Part shown: in pieces, positions 1-5,394 of the stretch | Position numbering within the stretch: the first letter of the stretch is position 1 | How the letters are laid out: the number at the start of each line of letters is the position of its first letter | Source: DASPKT01 sp035627915 | Lineage (GTDB): Bacteria > Pseudomonadota > Alphaproteobacteria > Azospirillales > Azospirillaceae | Length of the DNA: 5,582 nt | Reading direction: 5' to 3' | Assembly: GCA_035627915.1 (NCBI GenBank) | Contig: DASPKT010000447.1 | Location: 1 to 5,582, forward strand | The notes under the pieces: generated by a model | What the model was told of the DNA's origin: nothing | The model's input: only the letters and a program-made list of their open reading frames with translations | Database searches by the model: none | Made by a program: the position numbers and the translations under genes

Positions 1-468
1 TCCGTCACCCTCAGCCAGTCCTTCGACCTGACCCTCGACCTCGGCAGCGGCGACCTCTCCATCGAGCGCAGCGAGACGCTGGTGCAGACCGAGGCGCTCC
101 GGGTCGAGGAGGTGGCCGTCCGTGGCGCCGGCGGTTTCGCGCCGGGACCGTCGGGCGGGGCGCTGGACCTGGAGGGGCTGGCCGCCAAGCTGAAGGAGGG
201 CGGCGCCGGGGACGAGGCCGTCCGGACGCTCACCGCCCTCGACACGCTGCTGAAGGGGCTGCGGGACGGCCGCACCGGGGAGGGCAACCGCCTGGCCCTG
301 GACAAGCCGGAACAGGACCCGGACGGCCGCTCGCTGCGCCTGCGCCTCACGCTGTCGCGCGAGGCCGGCATGGCGGCGGCCCACGGGGAGGGGCTGGACG
401 CCTTCTTCCGCCTCCCCGACGGCACCACCGGCCACACCGGTGTGCGCGGGGTGAGCAAAGAGGCCTAG
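1..468 (+). CDS. C-terminal part of an unrecognised protein
   Basis: The frame is open from the first base of the window and ends at TAG 466-468, so the true start lies upstream and only the last 155 residues are visible. I do not recognise the family. The visible part opens with alternating polar and hydrophobic residues (SVTLSQSFDLTLDLGSG) that look like beta strands. A Gly/Ala/Pro-rich stretch and a predicted helical segment follow (around LEGLAAKLKEG), then another strand-like run (SLRLRLTLSREAG) and a charged C-terminus ending SKEA. There is no signal peptide, membrane segment, cysteine or catalytic motif in this part. Third codon positions are almost all G or C, matching the other genes here, which supports real coding. 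A GTG at 82 could begin a shorter product, but the open frame and same codon bias upstream of it argue that it is internal. Downstream lies a repeat block with no obvious T-tract terminator. Confidence 0.75.
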   Translation, partial: SVTLSQSFDLTLDLGSGDLSIERSETLVQTEALRVEEVAVRGAGGFAPGPSGGALDLEGLAAKLKEGGAGDEAVRTLTALDTLLKGLRDGRTGEGNRLALDKPEQDPDGRSLRLRLTLSREAGMAAAHGEGLDAFFRLPDGTTGHTGVRGVSKEA

Positions 469-480
469 ACGCCGCGGTTT

Positions 481-522
481 CCCCATATCCCCTCTCCCTC
501 TCCCCATATCCCCTCTCCCCTT
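481..522. repeat. 21-bp tandem repeat, two units
   Basis: Two head-to-tail 21-bp units (481-501 and 502-522) share their first 18 bases, CCCCATATCCCCTCTCCC. The second unit runs straight into the palindromic element that starts at 510, so the tandem probably arose by partial duplication of that element's edge. It begins 12 bp after the stop codon of the upstream gene. Confidence 0.8.
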
Positions 523-570
523 GAGGGAGAGGGAAGGGGCCCGCCGCGAAGCGGTGGGAAGGGTGAGGGG
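510..570 (+). repeat. Palindromic intergenic element, copy A (forward)
   Basis: This 61-bp element has two hairpins. The first has perfect 9-bp arms CCCTCTCCC (511-519) and GGGAGAGGG (525-533) around a 5-nt loop. The second is CCGC-GAA-GCGG (544-554). An inverted, slightly diverged copy lies at 813-874; the first 24 bases of the two are identical and the rest differ by small indels and substitutions. From memory, pyrimidine/purine palindromes of this style are common between genes in GC-rich proteobacteria. The stems could act as transcription end or mRNA stability signals between the convergent flanking genes, but no U-tract follows. Confidence 0.8.
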
Positions 571-604
571 TCCCGGCCGTGAGGCCGTGTTTGCGGCGTG
601 CGGG

Positions 605-626
605 CTTCGACAGGCTCAGCCTGAGG
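605..626 (+). repeat. 22-bp REP-like repeat, copy 1
   Basis: A 22-bp unit beginning CTTCGACAGGCTC and ending CTGAGG. It is identical to the unit at 5439-5460 near the other end of the window. It contains the mini-palindrome CTCAG-C-CTGAG. Related units are at 672-693, 740-763 (inverted, degenerate), 5395-5416 and 5417-5438. Confidence 0.9.
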
Positions 627-671
627 GGCTTGCTGCTGCTCCCTTGGGGGGCAGCGGGGGCGTTGTGCGGC

Positions 672-693
672 CTTCGACAGGCTCAGGCTGAGG
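672..693 (+). repeat. 22-bp REP-like repeat, copy 2
   Basis: Same orientation as copy 1 and 45 bp after it. It differs only in the centre of the mini-palindrome (CTCAG-G-CTGAG). It lies within the gene-free block bounded by the two inverted palindromic elements. Confidence 0.9.
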
Positions 694-739
694 ATCGTTG
701 TGCTGCACCGTGCCAACACCGGGCCTGGCACCCACCCTC

Positions 740-763
740 CCTCATGCTGAGCTCGGTCAGAAG
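740..763 (-). repeat. 22-bp REP-like repeat, degenerate inverted copy
   Basis: Read on the minus strand, this 24-bp stretch begins CTTCTGACCGAGCTC and ends AGCATGAGG. It resembles the dispersed 22-bp unit with about two inserted bases and a damaged left half. It is the only copy in the window on the minus strand, and it faces the two forward copies at 605 and 672. Confidence 0.6.
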
Positions 764-812
764 CACGCACCCCCTCGCAGCCGCACCCAAGCACCCGGCG
801 TCCCGATTCCCA

Positions 813-874
813 CCCCTCACCCTCCCACCGCCTTGCGGCGGCGGGTCCCTCCCTCTCCCTCAAGGGGAGAGGGG
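813..874 (-). repeat. Palindromic intergenic element, copy A' (inverted)
   Basis: A 62-bp reverse-complement relative of the element at 510-570. It has the same 9-bp-arm hairpin (CCCTCTCCC/GGGAGAGGG) and a CCGC-CTT-GCGG stem at 828-838. The two copies enclose 242 bp that hold three 22-bp repeats and no plausible gene. A short GGGAGAGGGG echo of its edge occurs again at 886-895, before the end of the phosphoesterase gene at 919. The block could be a non-autonomous, MITE-like unit or simply two independent insertions; no target-site duplication was identified. Confidence 0.75.
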
Positions 875-918
875 AACCGGGAGCTGGGAGAGGGGAAATG
901 GGCTGCGGCCCGTGCTCC

Positions 919-1776
919 TCACCGCCACCAGTGTGCCGCCGGCGCCAGCGGCACGCCCGTCGCGGCGCGCTCCGCATCCGGCAGCACATCGAGCGAGGGC
1001 CAGAGGCCGGTCTCCAGCCCGTGGGCGTAGCCCTCGGGCAGGCGGGCGGCGCGCATGGCGGCCTGGGCGCCCCGCCAGTCGTAGGACAGCGCCCGGTGCT
1101 CCACCCGGATGCCCTGGGGCAGGGCGGTCAGCAGCGCGTACCAGACGCGGGGCGTGCCGTCGTTGGCGGGCATGCCGATGGCGCCGGCATTGTGCCAGAG
1201 CCTGTCCCCCACCATCCGGGTGAAGGGCAGGCCGCAATGGCCGCCCAAGACGCCGTCGACGCGGATGCCATCGGCATCGGCCCGCTCCAGCTCCTCCGCC
1301 AGCTCGGCGTCGGGCGCGGAGGCGAACAGGAAGCGGTTGATCGATCCCACCCCGCCATGCACCGCCGCCAGCCGCCGCCCGCCCAGCGCCACGTCGATGC
1401 GGCGGGGCAGGGCGCGCATCCAGGCGCGGGCGTCGGCGTCCAGCTGGGCGTCGGCATGGGCGTACCAGCGGGCGGACAGCGCGTCGCAGGCGGTGCCCTC
1501 CGCGAAGCCGCAGCCGCAGTCGCCGGCGCCCTCGCCCAGATTCTCCTCGCAGTTGCCCATGACGACGGGCACGCCCCAGTCCCTGACCTCCGCCACCGTG
1601 GCGGCGGCGTCGGCGCCGTAGGCGACCACGTCGCCGGTGCACAGCGCGCGGGAAGCCGGGATGCCCAGCCGGGCCGCCTCGGCCCGCAGGGCCAGGGTGG
1701 CCTGGAGGTTGGAGTAGGGCCCGCCGAACACCAGGAACGGCGCGCCGTCGGGCACGGAAAGGAGGGGCGGCTGCAT
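919..1776 (-). CDS. Metallophosphoesterase-fold protein with an incomplete metal site
   Basis: A 285-residue calcineurin-like phosphoesterase-fold protein, probably cytoplasmic since no signal peptide is visible. The family order of motifs is recognisable: FGGPYSNL (17-24, position of the usual SDxHxNL), TGDVVAYG (47-54, usual GDxxxxG), GNCEE (74-78, usual GNHE), VHGG (139-142), GGHCGLP (178-184, usual GHTHxP) and NAGAIGMP (196-203). Retained likely ligands are D49, N75, H140 and H180. The motif I Asp and His are replaced by G19 and Y21, the second His of GHTH by G182, and the catalytic-type His of GNHE by C76. A Cys-rich insert, GDCGCGF with C97 nearby, follows GNCEE. By family knowledge such proteins hydrolyse phosphomonoesters, diesters or dinucleotide polyphosphates; whether this one is catalytic is open. 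I chose ATG 1776 because an AGGG lies about 9 nt upstream and the N-terminus then begins just before the fold. The open frame runs on to 2172, but that part is antisense to phnD and its control region. It is divergent from phnD with 166 bp between the starts. Confidence 0.85.
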   Translation of the reverse strand: MQPPLLSVPDGAPFLVFGGPYSNLQATLALRAEAARLGIPASRALCTGDVVAYGADAAATVAEVRDWGVPVVMGNCEENLGEGAGDCGCGFAEGTACDALSARWYAHADAQLDADARAWMRALPRRIDVALGGRRLAAVHGGVGSINRFLFASAPDAELAEELERADADGIRVDGVLGGHCGLPFTRMVGDRLWHNAGAIGMPANDGTPRVWYALLTALPQGIRVEHRALSYDWRGAQAAMRAARLPEGYAHGLETGLWPSLDVLPDAERAATGVPLAPAAHWWR

Positions 1777-1793
1777 GCCGGGCACCCTAGCCC

Positions 1794-1821
1794 GAACCGG
1801 GGGAAGGCGGAAGGCCGGTTC
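1794..1821. promoter_or_regulatory. Inverted repeat near the phosphoesterase start
   Basis: Perfect 7-bp arms GAACCGG (1794-1800) and CCGGTTC (1815-1821) are separated by a purine-only 14-nt spacer. It lies 18-45 bp upstream of the minus-strand ATG, so it could be an operator or a leader hairpin for that gene. No known regulator is recognised, and GC-rich arms of this length can arise by chance. Confidence 0.35.
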
Positions 1822-1859
1822 CTGATTGGCGGGCGGGCTTGGCGGGGGCATAAGGGAAG

Positions 1860-1879
1860 GGATCACGCGCTCGTGATCC
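1860..1879. promoter_or_regulatory. Palindromic operator candidate between the divergent genes
   Basis: A perfect inverted repeat, GGATCACG-CGCT-CGTGATCC, with 8-bp arms and a 4-bp centre. It sits in the middle of the 166-bp gap between the phosphoesterase and phnD starts, about 64 bp upstream of the phnD ATG. Size, symmetry and place fit a dimeric repressor or activator site that could serve both genes. It does not match the tandem TGTCAT-type half-sites of PhoB boxes, and the regulator is unknown. Confidence 0.5.
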
Positions 1880-1890
1880 GCGGGGCCGCC

Positions 1891-1942
1891 GGGACCCGTA
1901 CAGAGTCGCGTATTCTCGACGTCAGGAAAGGGTACCGGTCCC
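1891..1942 (+). promoter_or_regulatory. Imperfect inverted repeat abutting the phnD start codon
   Basis: Arms GGGACCCGTAC (1891-1901) and GTACCGGTCCC (1932-1942) pair at 10 of 11 positions, and the right arm ends at the base before ATG 1943. The 30-nt centre contains a weak -10-like TATTCT (1911-1916) and the Shine-Dalgarno-like AGGAAAGGG (1924-1932). If transcription starts upstream of 1891, the mRNA could fold with the ribosome site in the loop and the start at the stem base. If it starts near 1920, the repeat acts only as DNA. No convincing -35 box is visible. Confidence 0.35.
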
Positions 1943-2815
1943 ATGCGTCTCCCCCGCCTCCGCCGCCGCGCCGCGCTCTTTGGCCTCGCGGCGCTGCTGG
2001 CGCTTCCGCTTCCCTCCGCCGCGGCGGAGAAGATCCGGTTCGCCGTCGGCCCCTTCCAGCCGACGCAGGGCGACACCCGCAAGGCGTACGAGCCCTTCTT
2101 CCGCCATCTCGCCCAGGCGCTGGGCGTGGAGTACGAGCTGCAGGTCGCCAACGACTGGGCCGGCATCTCCATCGCCCTGGCGACGGGGCAGGCGGACGTC
2201 GCCTGGATGGGGCCCTGGGGCTATGTGCTGGCCCGGCACGAGGGCGGGGCGGAGGCCATCGCCACGGTGAAGTACGACGGCAAGCCCACCTACCACGCCA
2301 TCATCGTCGGCCGGCCGGACCTGCAGGTGGCCCGCTGGCCGGAGGACGCGAAGGGGCTCAGCATCAGCTTCGCCGACGTCGGCTCCACGTCGGGCTGGCT
2401 GATCCCCACGCACTGGTTCATGCAGCGCGGCATCGATCCCAAGACCTTCTTCAGGTACCGCGACGGCGCCAGCCACGCCGCCAACCAGACGGCGGTCGCC
2501 AACGGGCAGGTCGACCTCGCCACCGACTACGACCGCAACATGCGGGCGATGATCGAGAAGGGGGTGCTGAAGCCGGAGCAGGTGAAGGTGGTCTGGACCT
2601 CCGACCCGCTGCCGAACGATCCGCTGGTGGTGCGCAAGGGGCTGGACCCCGCCCTGGTGGAGCGGCTGCGCGCCGCCGCCACATCCATCACGGAGGAGCA
2701 GGCCAAGTCCCTGATGCCGCCGCACTACACCGGCTGGGTCGCCGCCGGGCACGAAGCCTACGCGCCGATCGAGGCCGCCGGGGTTGCCGTCGGCCGGCTG
2801 AAGCCGAAGCCGTGA
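1943..2815 (+). CDS. phnD: PhnD-type ABC transporter substrate-binding protein (phosphonate/phosphite family)
   Basis: A 290-residue periplasmic binding protein that would deliver phosphonate, phosphite or a related oxyanion to PhnE/PhnC. Residues 1-28 form a signal peptide: a basic start (MRLPRLRRR), a hydrophobic core and a likely cut after PSAAA or within it. The mature part begins KIRFAVGPF. Family hallmarks are DWAGISIALATGQADVAWMG (71-90), YDGKPTYHAIIV (111-122), GSTSGW (147-152), SHAANQTAVANGQVDLA (177-193) and PNDP (224-227). From the recalled E. coli PhnD sequence, ligand residues Y93, S127-T128-S129, H157 and D205 correspond to Y117, S148-T149-S150, H178 and D226, so the anion cradle is intact. 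The equivalent of Y47 is W72. The protein is shorter than E. coli PhnD because it lacks the long C-terminal helical tail. It is first in the operon, with phnE starting 28 bp after its stop. The true substrate cannot be read from the sequence; a phosphate-ester or phosphite role is also possible. Confidence 0.92.
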   Translation: MRLPRLRRRAALFGLAALLALPLPSAAAEKIRFAVGPFQPTQGDTRKAYEPFFRHLAQALGVEYELQVANDWAGISIALATGQADVAWMGPWGYVLARHEGGAEAIATVKYDGKPTYHAIIVGRPDLQVARWPEDAKGLSISFADVGSTSGWLIPTHWFMQRGIDPKTFFRYRDGASHAANQTAVANGQVDLATDYDRNMRAMIEKGVLKPEQVKVVWTSDPLPNDPLVVRKGLDPALVERLRAAATSITEEQAKSLMPPHYTGWVAAGHEAYAPIEAAGVAVGRLKPKP

Positions 2816-2843
2816 GGGCTCCGTCATTGAAGGCGGCACGCCC

Positions 2844-3671
2844 ATGACCGTCCCGGCGCGCGACGCGCCCCTGCGCACCGCCGGCGGCGGCTACCGGGAA
2901 CCGGAGCGGCCGCTGCGGCAGCGGCTCGCCGGCTGGGTCCCGGCGCTGCTGGCGCTGGCGGTGCTGGGCGCCTGCGCGTTCCTGGTCGGGGCCGACCCGC
3001 GGCGCCTGCTGGAGGGGCTGCCGCGCTTGGCCGCCTGGGCGGCGCGGGCCTGGCCGCCCGATTTCACCGATTTCCCCACCCTGCTGCTGCGCGCCGGGGA
3101 GACGGCCGCCATCGCCACGCTGGGGACCGCCCTGGCGGGGGTGCTGGCGGCACCGCTGGCCCTGCTGGCCGCCCGCAACGCCACACCCTTCCCGTGGCTC
3201 CAGCAGCCGGTGCGCTGGGTGCTGGACGGGCTGCGCGGGGTGGACGCCTTCGTCTTCGCGCTGCTGTTCGTGGCGGCGGTGGGCCTCGGCCCCTTCGCCG
3301 GCATGCTGGGGGTCATGCTGCACACCGCCGGCAGCATGGCCAAGCTCTGGTCGGAACAGCTGGAGACGGCCGACCCGGGGCCGGCCGACGCGGCCTCCAT
3401 GACCGGGGCCGGGCGCGCCGCCATCGCCGCCTGGGTGCTGCTGCCGGACCGGCTGCCGGGGCTGGCCTCGGCGGCGCTGTACCTGTGGGAGTTCAACCTG
3501 CGCGCCTCCACCGTGCTGGGGCTGGTCGGCGCAGGCGGCATCGGGCAGGAGCTGAAGAACGCGGTCGACCTGCTGCTGTTCGACCGGGTGTTCGCCATCC
3601 TGCTGGTCATCCTGGCCCTGGTCGCCGCGGTGGACCGCGCCAGCGCGCTGTTGCGCCGGAGGCTGTCGTGA
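2844..3671 (+). CDS. phnE: PhnE-type ABC transporter permease
   Basis: A 275-residue inner-membrane permease of the binding-protein-dependent transport family. After a hydrophilic cytoplasmic start come hydrophobic segments near residues 32-50, 88-110, 134-162, 207-230 and 249-263. The EAA-like coupling loop, which docks on the ATPase, is around 181-206 (ADAASMTGAGR followed by VLLPDRLPG), with Asp in place of the usual Glu. The stretch YLWEFNLRASTVLGLVGAGG (213-232) followed by IGQEL is highly characteristic of PhnE and supports the assignment over other permeases. It is the only permease in the operon, so a homodimer is expected. The ATG has GAAGGCGG about 7-14 nt upstream. Its stop codon overlaps the phnC start by 4 bp (GTGA), indicating translational coupling. 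Confidence 0.92.
   Translation: MTVPARDAPLRTAGGGYREPERPLRQRLAGWVPALLALAVLGACAFLVGADPRRLLEGLPRLAAWAARAWPPDFTDFPTLLLRAGETAAIATLGTALAGVLAAPLALLAARNATPFPWLQQPVRWVLDGLRGVDAFVFALLFVAAVGLGPFAGMLGVMLHTAGSMAKLWSEQLETADPGPADAASMTGAGRAAIAAWVLLPDRLPGLASAALYLWEFNLRASTVLGLVGAGGIGQELKNAVDLLLFDRVFAILLVILALVAAVDRASALLRRRLS
3658..3662 (+). promoter_or_regulatory. Shine-Dalgarno that fixes the phnC start
   Basis: GGAGG inside the end of phnE, 5 nt before GTG 3668. It favours this GTG over the earlier in-frame starts that would run back through phnE in another frame. Confidence 0.75.
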
Positions 3672-4432
3672 GTGCGGTCCTGCGGGTGGAGGGGCTGTCC
3701 AAGGCCTTCGCCGGCCGCCCGGCCCTGTCCGGCGTGACGCTGGAGGTACGGGCGGGCGAGGTGACGGCCCTGCTGGGCCCCAGCGGTGCCGGCAAGAGCA
3801 CGCTGTTCCGCTGCGTCGCGCGCCTCGCGGAGCCCGACGCCGGGTCCGTCCGGGTCCTGGGGCAGGAGATGGCGGGACTGGCGGGCGGTGACCTCGCCCG
3901 CGCGCGGCGGCGGATCGGGCTGGTTTTCCAGCAGTTCAACCTGGTGCGCCGGCACACGGCGCTCGACAACGTGCTGGCGGGGCGGCTGGGGGCGGTGCCG
4001 CTGTGGCGGGTGCTGCTGCGCCGCTTCCCCGGGGCGGACCGGCAGGCGGCGCTGGCGGCGCTGGACCGGGTGGGGCTGCTGGACCGCGCCTATGCCCGCG
4101 CCGACACGCTGTCGGGCGGCCAGCAGCAGCGCGTGGCGCTGGCCCGCGCCCTGGTGCAGGACTGCCGCCTGCTGCTGGCGGACGAGCCGGTGGCGAGCCT
4201 GGACCCGGAGACCGCGGCCGGCATGCTGGCGCTGCTGCGCGAGCTGGCGGCGGAGCGGGGCATGGCCGTGCTGGTCAGCCTGCACCAGGTGGACCTCGCC
4301 ACCGGCTTCGCCGACCGCATCCTGGGCCTGCGCGACGGAAGGCTGGTGGAGGACTGCGCCGCCGCCGCCTTCACCGGGGCCGCCCGGCTGCGCCTGTTCG
4401 GCACGGCGGAGCGGCGCGAGGCGGCGGACTGA
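3668..4432 (+). CDS. phnC: PhnC-type ABC transporter ATP-binding protein
   Basis: A 254-residue ATPase that would power the PhnD/PhnE importer from the cytoplasmic face. All nucleotide-binding motifs are intact: Walker A GPSGAGKST (37-45), Q-loop FQQFNLV (87-93), signature LSGGQQQR (148-155), Walker B LLLADE (168-173), D-loop SLD (177-179) and H-loop H206 in SLHQVDLA. The phrases FQQFNLV and SLHQVDLA, together with the ending ARLRLFG, are typical of PhnC rather than of general amino-acid or phosphate ATPases. The GTG start overlaps the phnE stop and has GGAGG 5 nt upstream; the same frame is open far upstream, but that part is out-of-frame phnE. Length is normal for the family. It is the last gene of the D-E-C operon; its stop lies 7 bp from the end of the convergent hydrolase gene. 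Confidence 0.94.
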   Translation: MSAVLRVEGLSKAFAGRPALSGVTLEVRAGEVTALLGPSGAGKSTLFRCVARLAEPDAGSVRVLGQEMAGLAGGDLARARRRIGLVFQQFNLVRRHTALDNVLAGRLGAVPLWRVLLRRFPGADRQAALAALDRVGLLDRAYARADTLSGGQQQRVALARALVQDCRLLLADEPVASLDPETAAGMLALLRELAAERGMAVLVSLHQVDLATGFADRILGLRDGRLVEDCAAAAFTGAARLRLFGTAERREAAD

Positions 4433-4455
4433 GGCCGCGTCAGCCCGCCCGCCGC
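4421..4455. terminator. Possible two-way stem-loop at convergent gene ends
   Basis: GCGGCGG (4421-4427) can pair with CCGCCGC (4449-4455), and inside it CTGA (4429-4432) can pair with TCAG (4440-4443). The stem spans both stop codons, a place where a bidirectional terminator is expected. There is no T-tract on either side, the two stems are joined by an uneven bulge, and part of the inner symmetry comes simply from two facing TGA stops. Confidence 0.25.
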
Positions 4456-5342
4456 AGCGCCGCCGCACCGGCCGCCTTCTCCTCCAGCCATTCCGCCACC
4501 TCGTCCCAGGCGGAGGCCGGCATGCGGCGGGAGAAGAAGCCGAAATGGCCGATGGAACGGACGCCCAGTTCATCGAGGGACAAGTGCCGGCGCTCCACCT
4601 GCGCGCCCGTGTAGAAGCCGGCCAGCGCGTCCACCGCGCGGGCCGGCGCGTAGGCGTCGTCGCCGATGCTGTAGAGCCGCATGGGGCCCGACCAGCGGCC
4701 GAAGCCGTCGGCCAGCCGCCCGCCCTCGGCCTGGCGGATGAAGCCCGGCAGCCGGCACCAGGCCGCCCATTGCCGCGCCACGCCCGCCGGCAGCGGCGTG
4801 CCGCCCACGGCGAAGCCGGGCAGCCGTCCCAGCAGCACCGACAGGCCGGGCACGACGAGGTGCCATTGCAGGGCGCGCAGGTATCTCACCGGCGCCGGCC
4901 AGTTGCCCCAATAGCCGCTCTGCGCCGCGATCCCGGCCATGGCGGCGACCAGCGCGCGATTGTGGGCGAGGCCCAGCAGCTGGCCGCCGACGCTGTGCCC
5001 GACCAGGGCGAGGGGCGTCCCCGGCCAGCGCGCCGCCAGCCGGTCCAGCAGCGCCGGCAGGTCCAGCGTCCCCCACTCCGCCATGGTGGCGGCGTCGCGG
5101 GTCAGCGGCCGGTGCGCGCTGTCGCCGACCCCGCGGTAGTCGATGGTCGCCACCGCGTGCCCGCGGGCGGCCAGGTGGCGGGCGAAGGCGTCGTAGAGCC
5201 GGCGCGGCACCGCCGTCGCCGGCGCGATGGCGACCGCCAGCCGCGGCGCGCTTCCGCCGGCGGGCAGCCACAGCGTGCCGGCCAGGGTGCGGCCATCGGC
5301 GGCGGCCAGGGCCAGGGTCTCGGTCTGGACGGTGTCGGGCAC
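4440..5342 (-). CDS. Alpha/beta hydrolase
   Basis: A 300-residue alpha/beta-hydrolase with no signal peptide, probably cytoplasmic. The early strand and oxyanion region are seen in LAVAIAPATAVPRRLYDAF (35-53) and VATIDYRGVGDS (64-75). The nucleophile elbow is GHSVGG with S117. The likely acid is D228 or D229 in YSIGDDAYAP, and the likely catalytic His is H266 in SIGHFGFF, so the triad appears complete. Residues about 140-215 form a lid with many Trp and Pro. The layout resembles a group of uncharacterised proteobacterial hydrolases (the PIRSF037442-like type, from memory); the substrate is unknown and could be an ester or a lipid. The start is GTG, fixed by a strong GGAGG 7 nt upstream. Codons 84-108 lie in a 77-bp segment that is duplicated exactly at the end of the window. 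It converges on phnC, so it is not in the transporter operon. Confidence 0.9.
   Translation of the reverse strand: MPDTVQTETLALAAADGRTLAGTLWLPAGGSAPRLAVAIAPATAVPRRLYDAFARHLAARGHAVATIDYRGVGDSAHRPLTRDAATMAEWGTLDLPALLDRLAARWPGTPLALVGHSVGGQLLGLAHNRALVAAMAGIAAQSGYWGNWPAPVRYLRALQWHLVVPGLSVLLGRLPGFAVGGTPLPAGVARQWAAWCRLPGFIRQAEGGRLADGFGRWSGPMRLYSIGDDAYAPARAVDALAGFYTGAQVERRHLSLDELGVRSIGHFGFFSRRMPASAWDEVAEWLEEKAAGAAALRRAG
5018..5094 (-). repeat. 77-bp direct repeat, copy 1, inside the hydrolase gene
   Basis: Base-for-base identical to 5506-5582 at an offset of 488 bp. The base just before it (G5017) differs from that before the second copy (C5505). It encodes hydrolase residues 84-108, from AATMAEWG to AARWPG, in an intact reading frame. 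Confidence 0.97.
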
Positions 5343-5349
5343 GGGAGCG

Positions 5350-5354
5350 CCTCC
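5350..5354 (-). promoter_or_regulatory. Shine-Dalgarno that fixes the hydrolase start
   Basis: On the minus strand this reads GGAGG, 7 nt before the GTG at 5342-5340. It is the best ribosome site near the gene start and supports GTG initiation. No clear -10/-35 pair was found between it and the tandem repeats. Confidence 0.7.
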
Positions 5355-5394
5355 GTTGGGGGTTGGGGCGGGTGCGGCTGTTGGGTGGTGCGTC

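Noticed and set aside
510..874. Insertion sequence with terminal inverted repeats
   Set aside because: The enclosed 242 bp are too short for, and do not encode, a transposase; no target duplication was identified.
465..1223. Several overlapping open frames in and next to the repeat block
   Set aside because: They cross hairpin repeats and translate them as Pro/Arg/Ser-rich sequence; they have no ribosome site or family motif.
1777..1942. PhoB box upstream of phnD
   Set aside because: No tandem TGTCAT-like half-sites were found on either strand of the gap.
1777..2172. Longer phosphoesterase reaching an upstream start at 2172
   Set aside because: The extra 132 codons are antisense to phnD's start and signal peptide and contain no part of the fold; motif I already lies at residue 18 from ATG 1776.
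898..2847. A long plus-strand open frame of 649 codons
   Set aside because: It runs antisense to the phosphoesterase and out of frame with phnD; its composition (Arg, Gly, Ala, His, Gln rich) is typical of shadow frames in GC-rich DNA.
2891..4573. A 560-codon minus-strand frame antisense to phnE and phnC
   Set aside because: It opposes two genes with full family motifs and shows only low-complexity Arg/Gln/Ser/Ala sequence.
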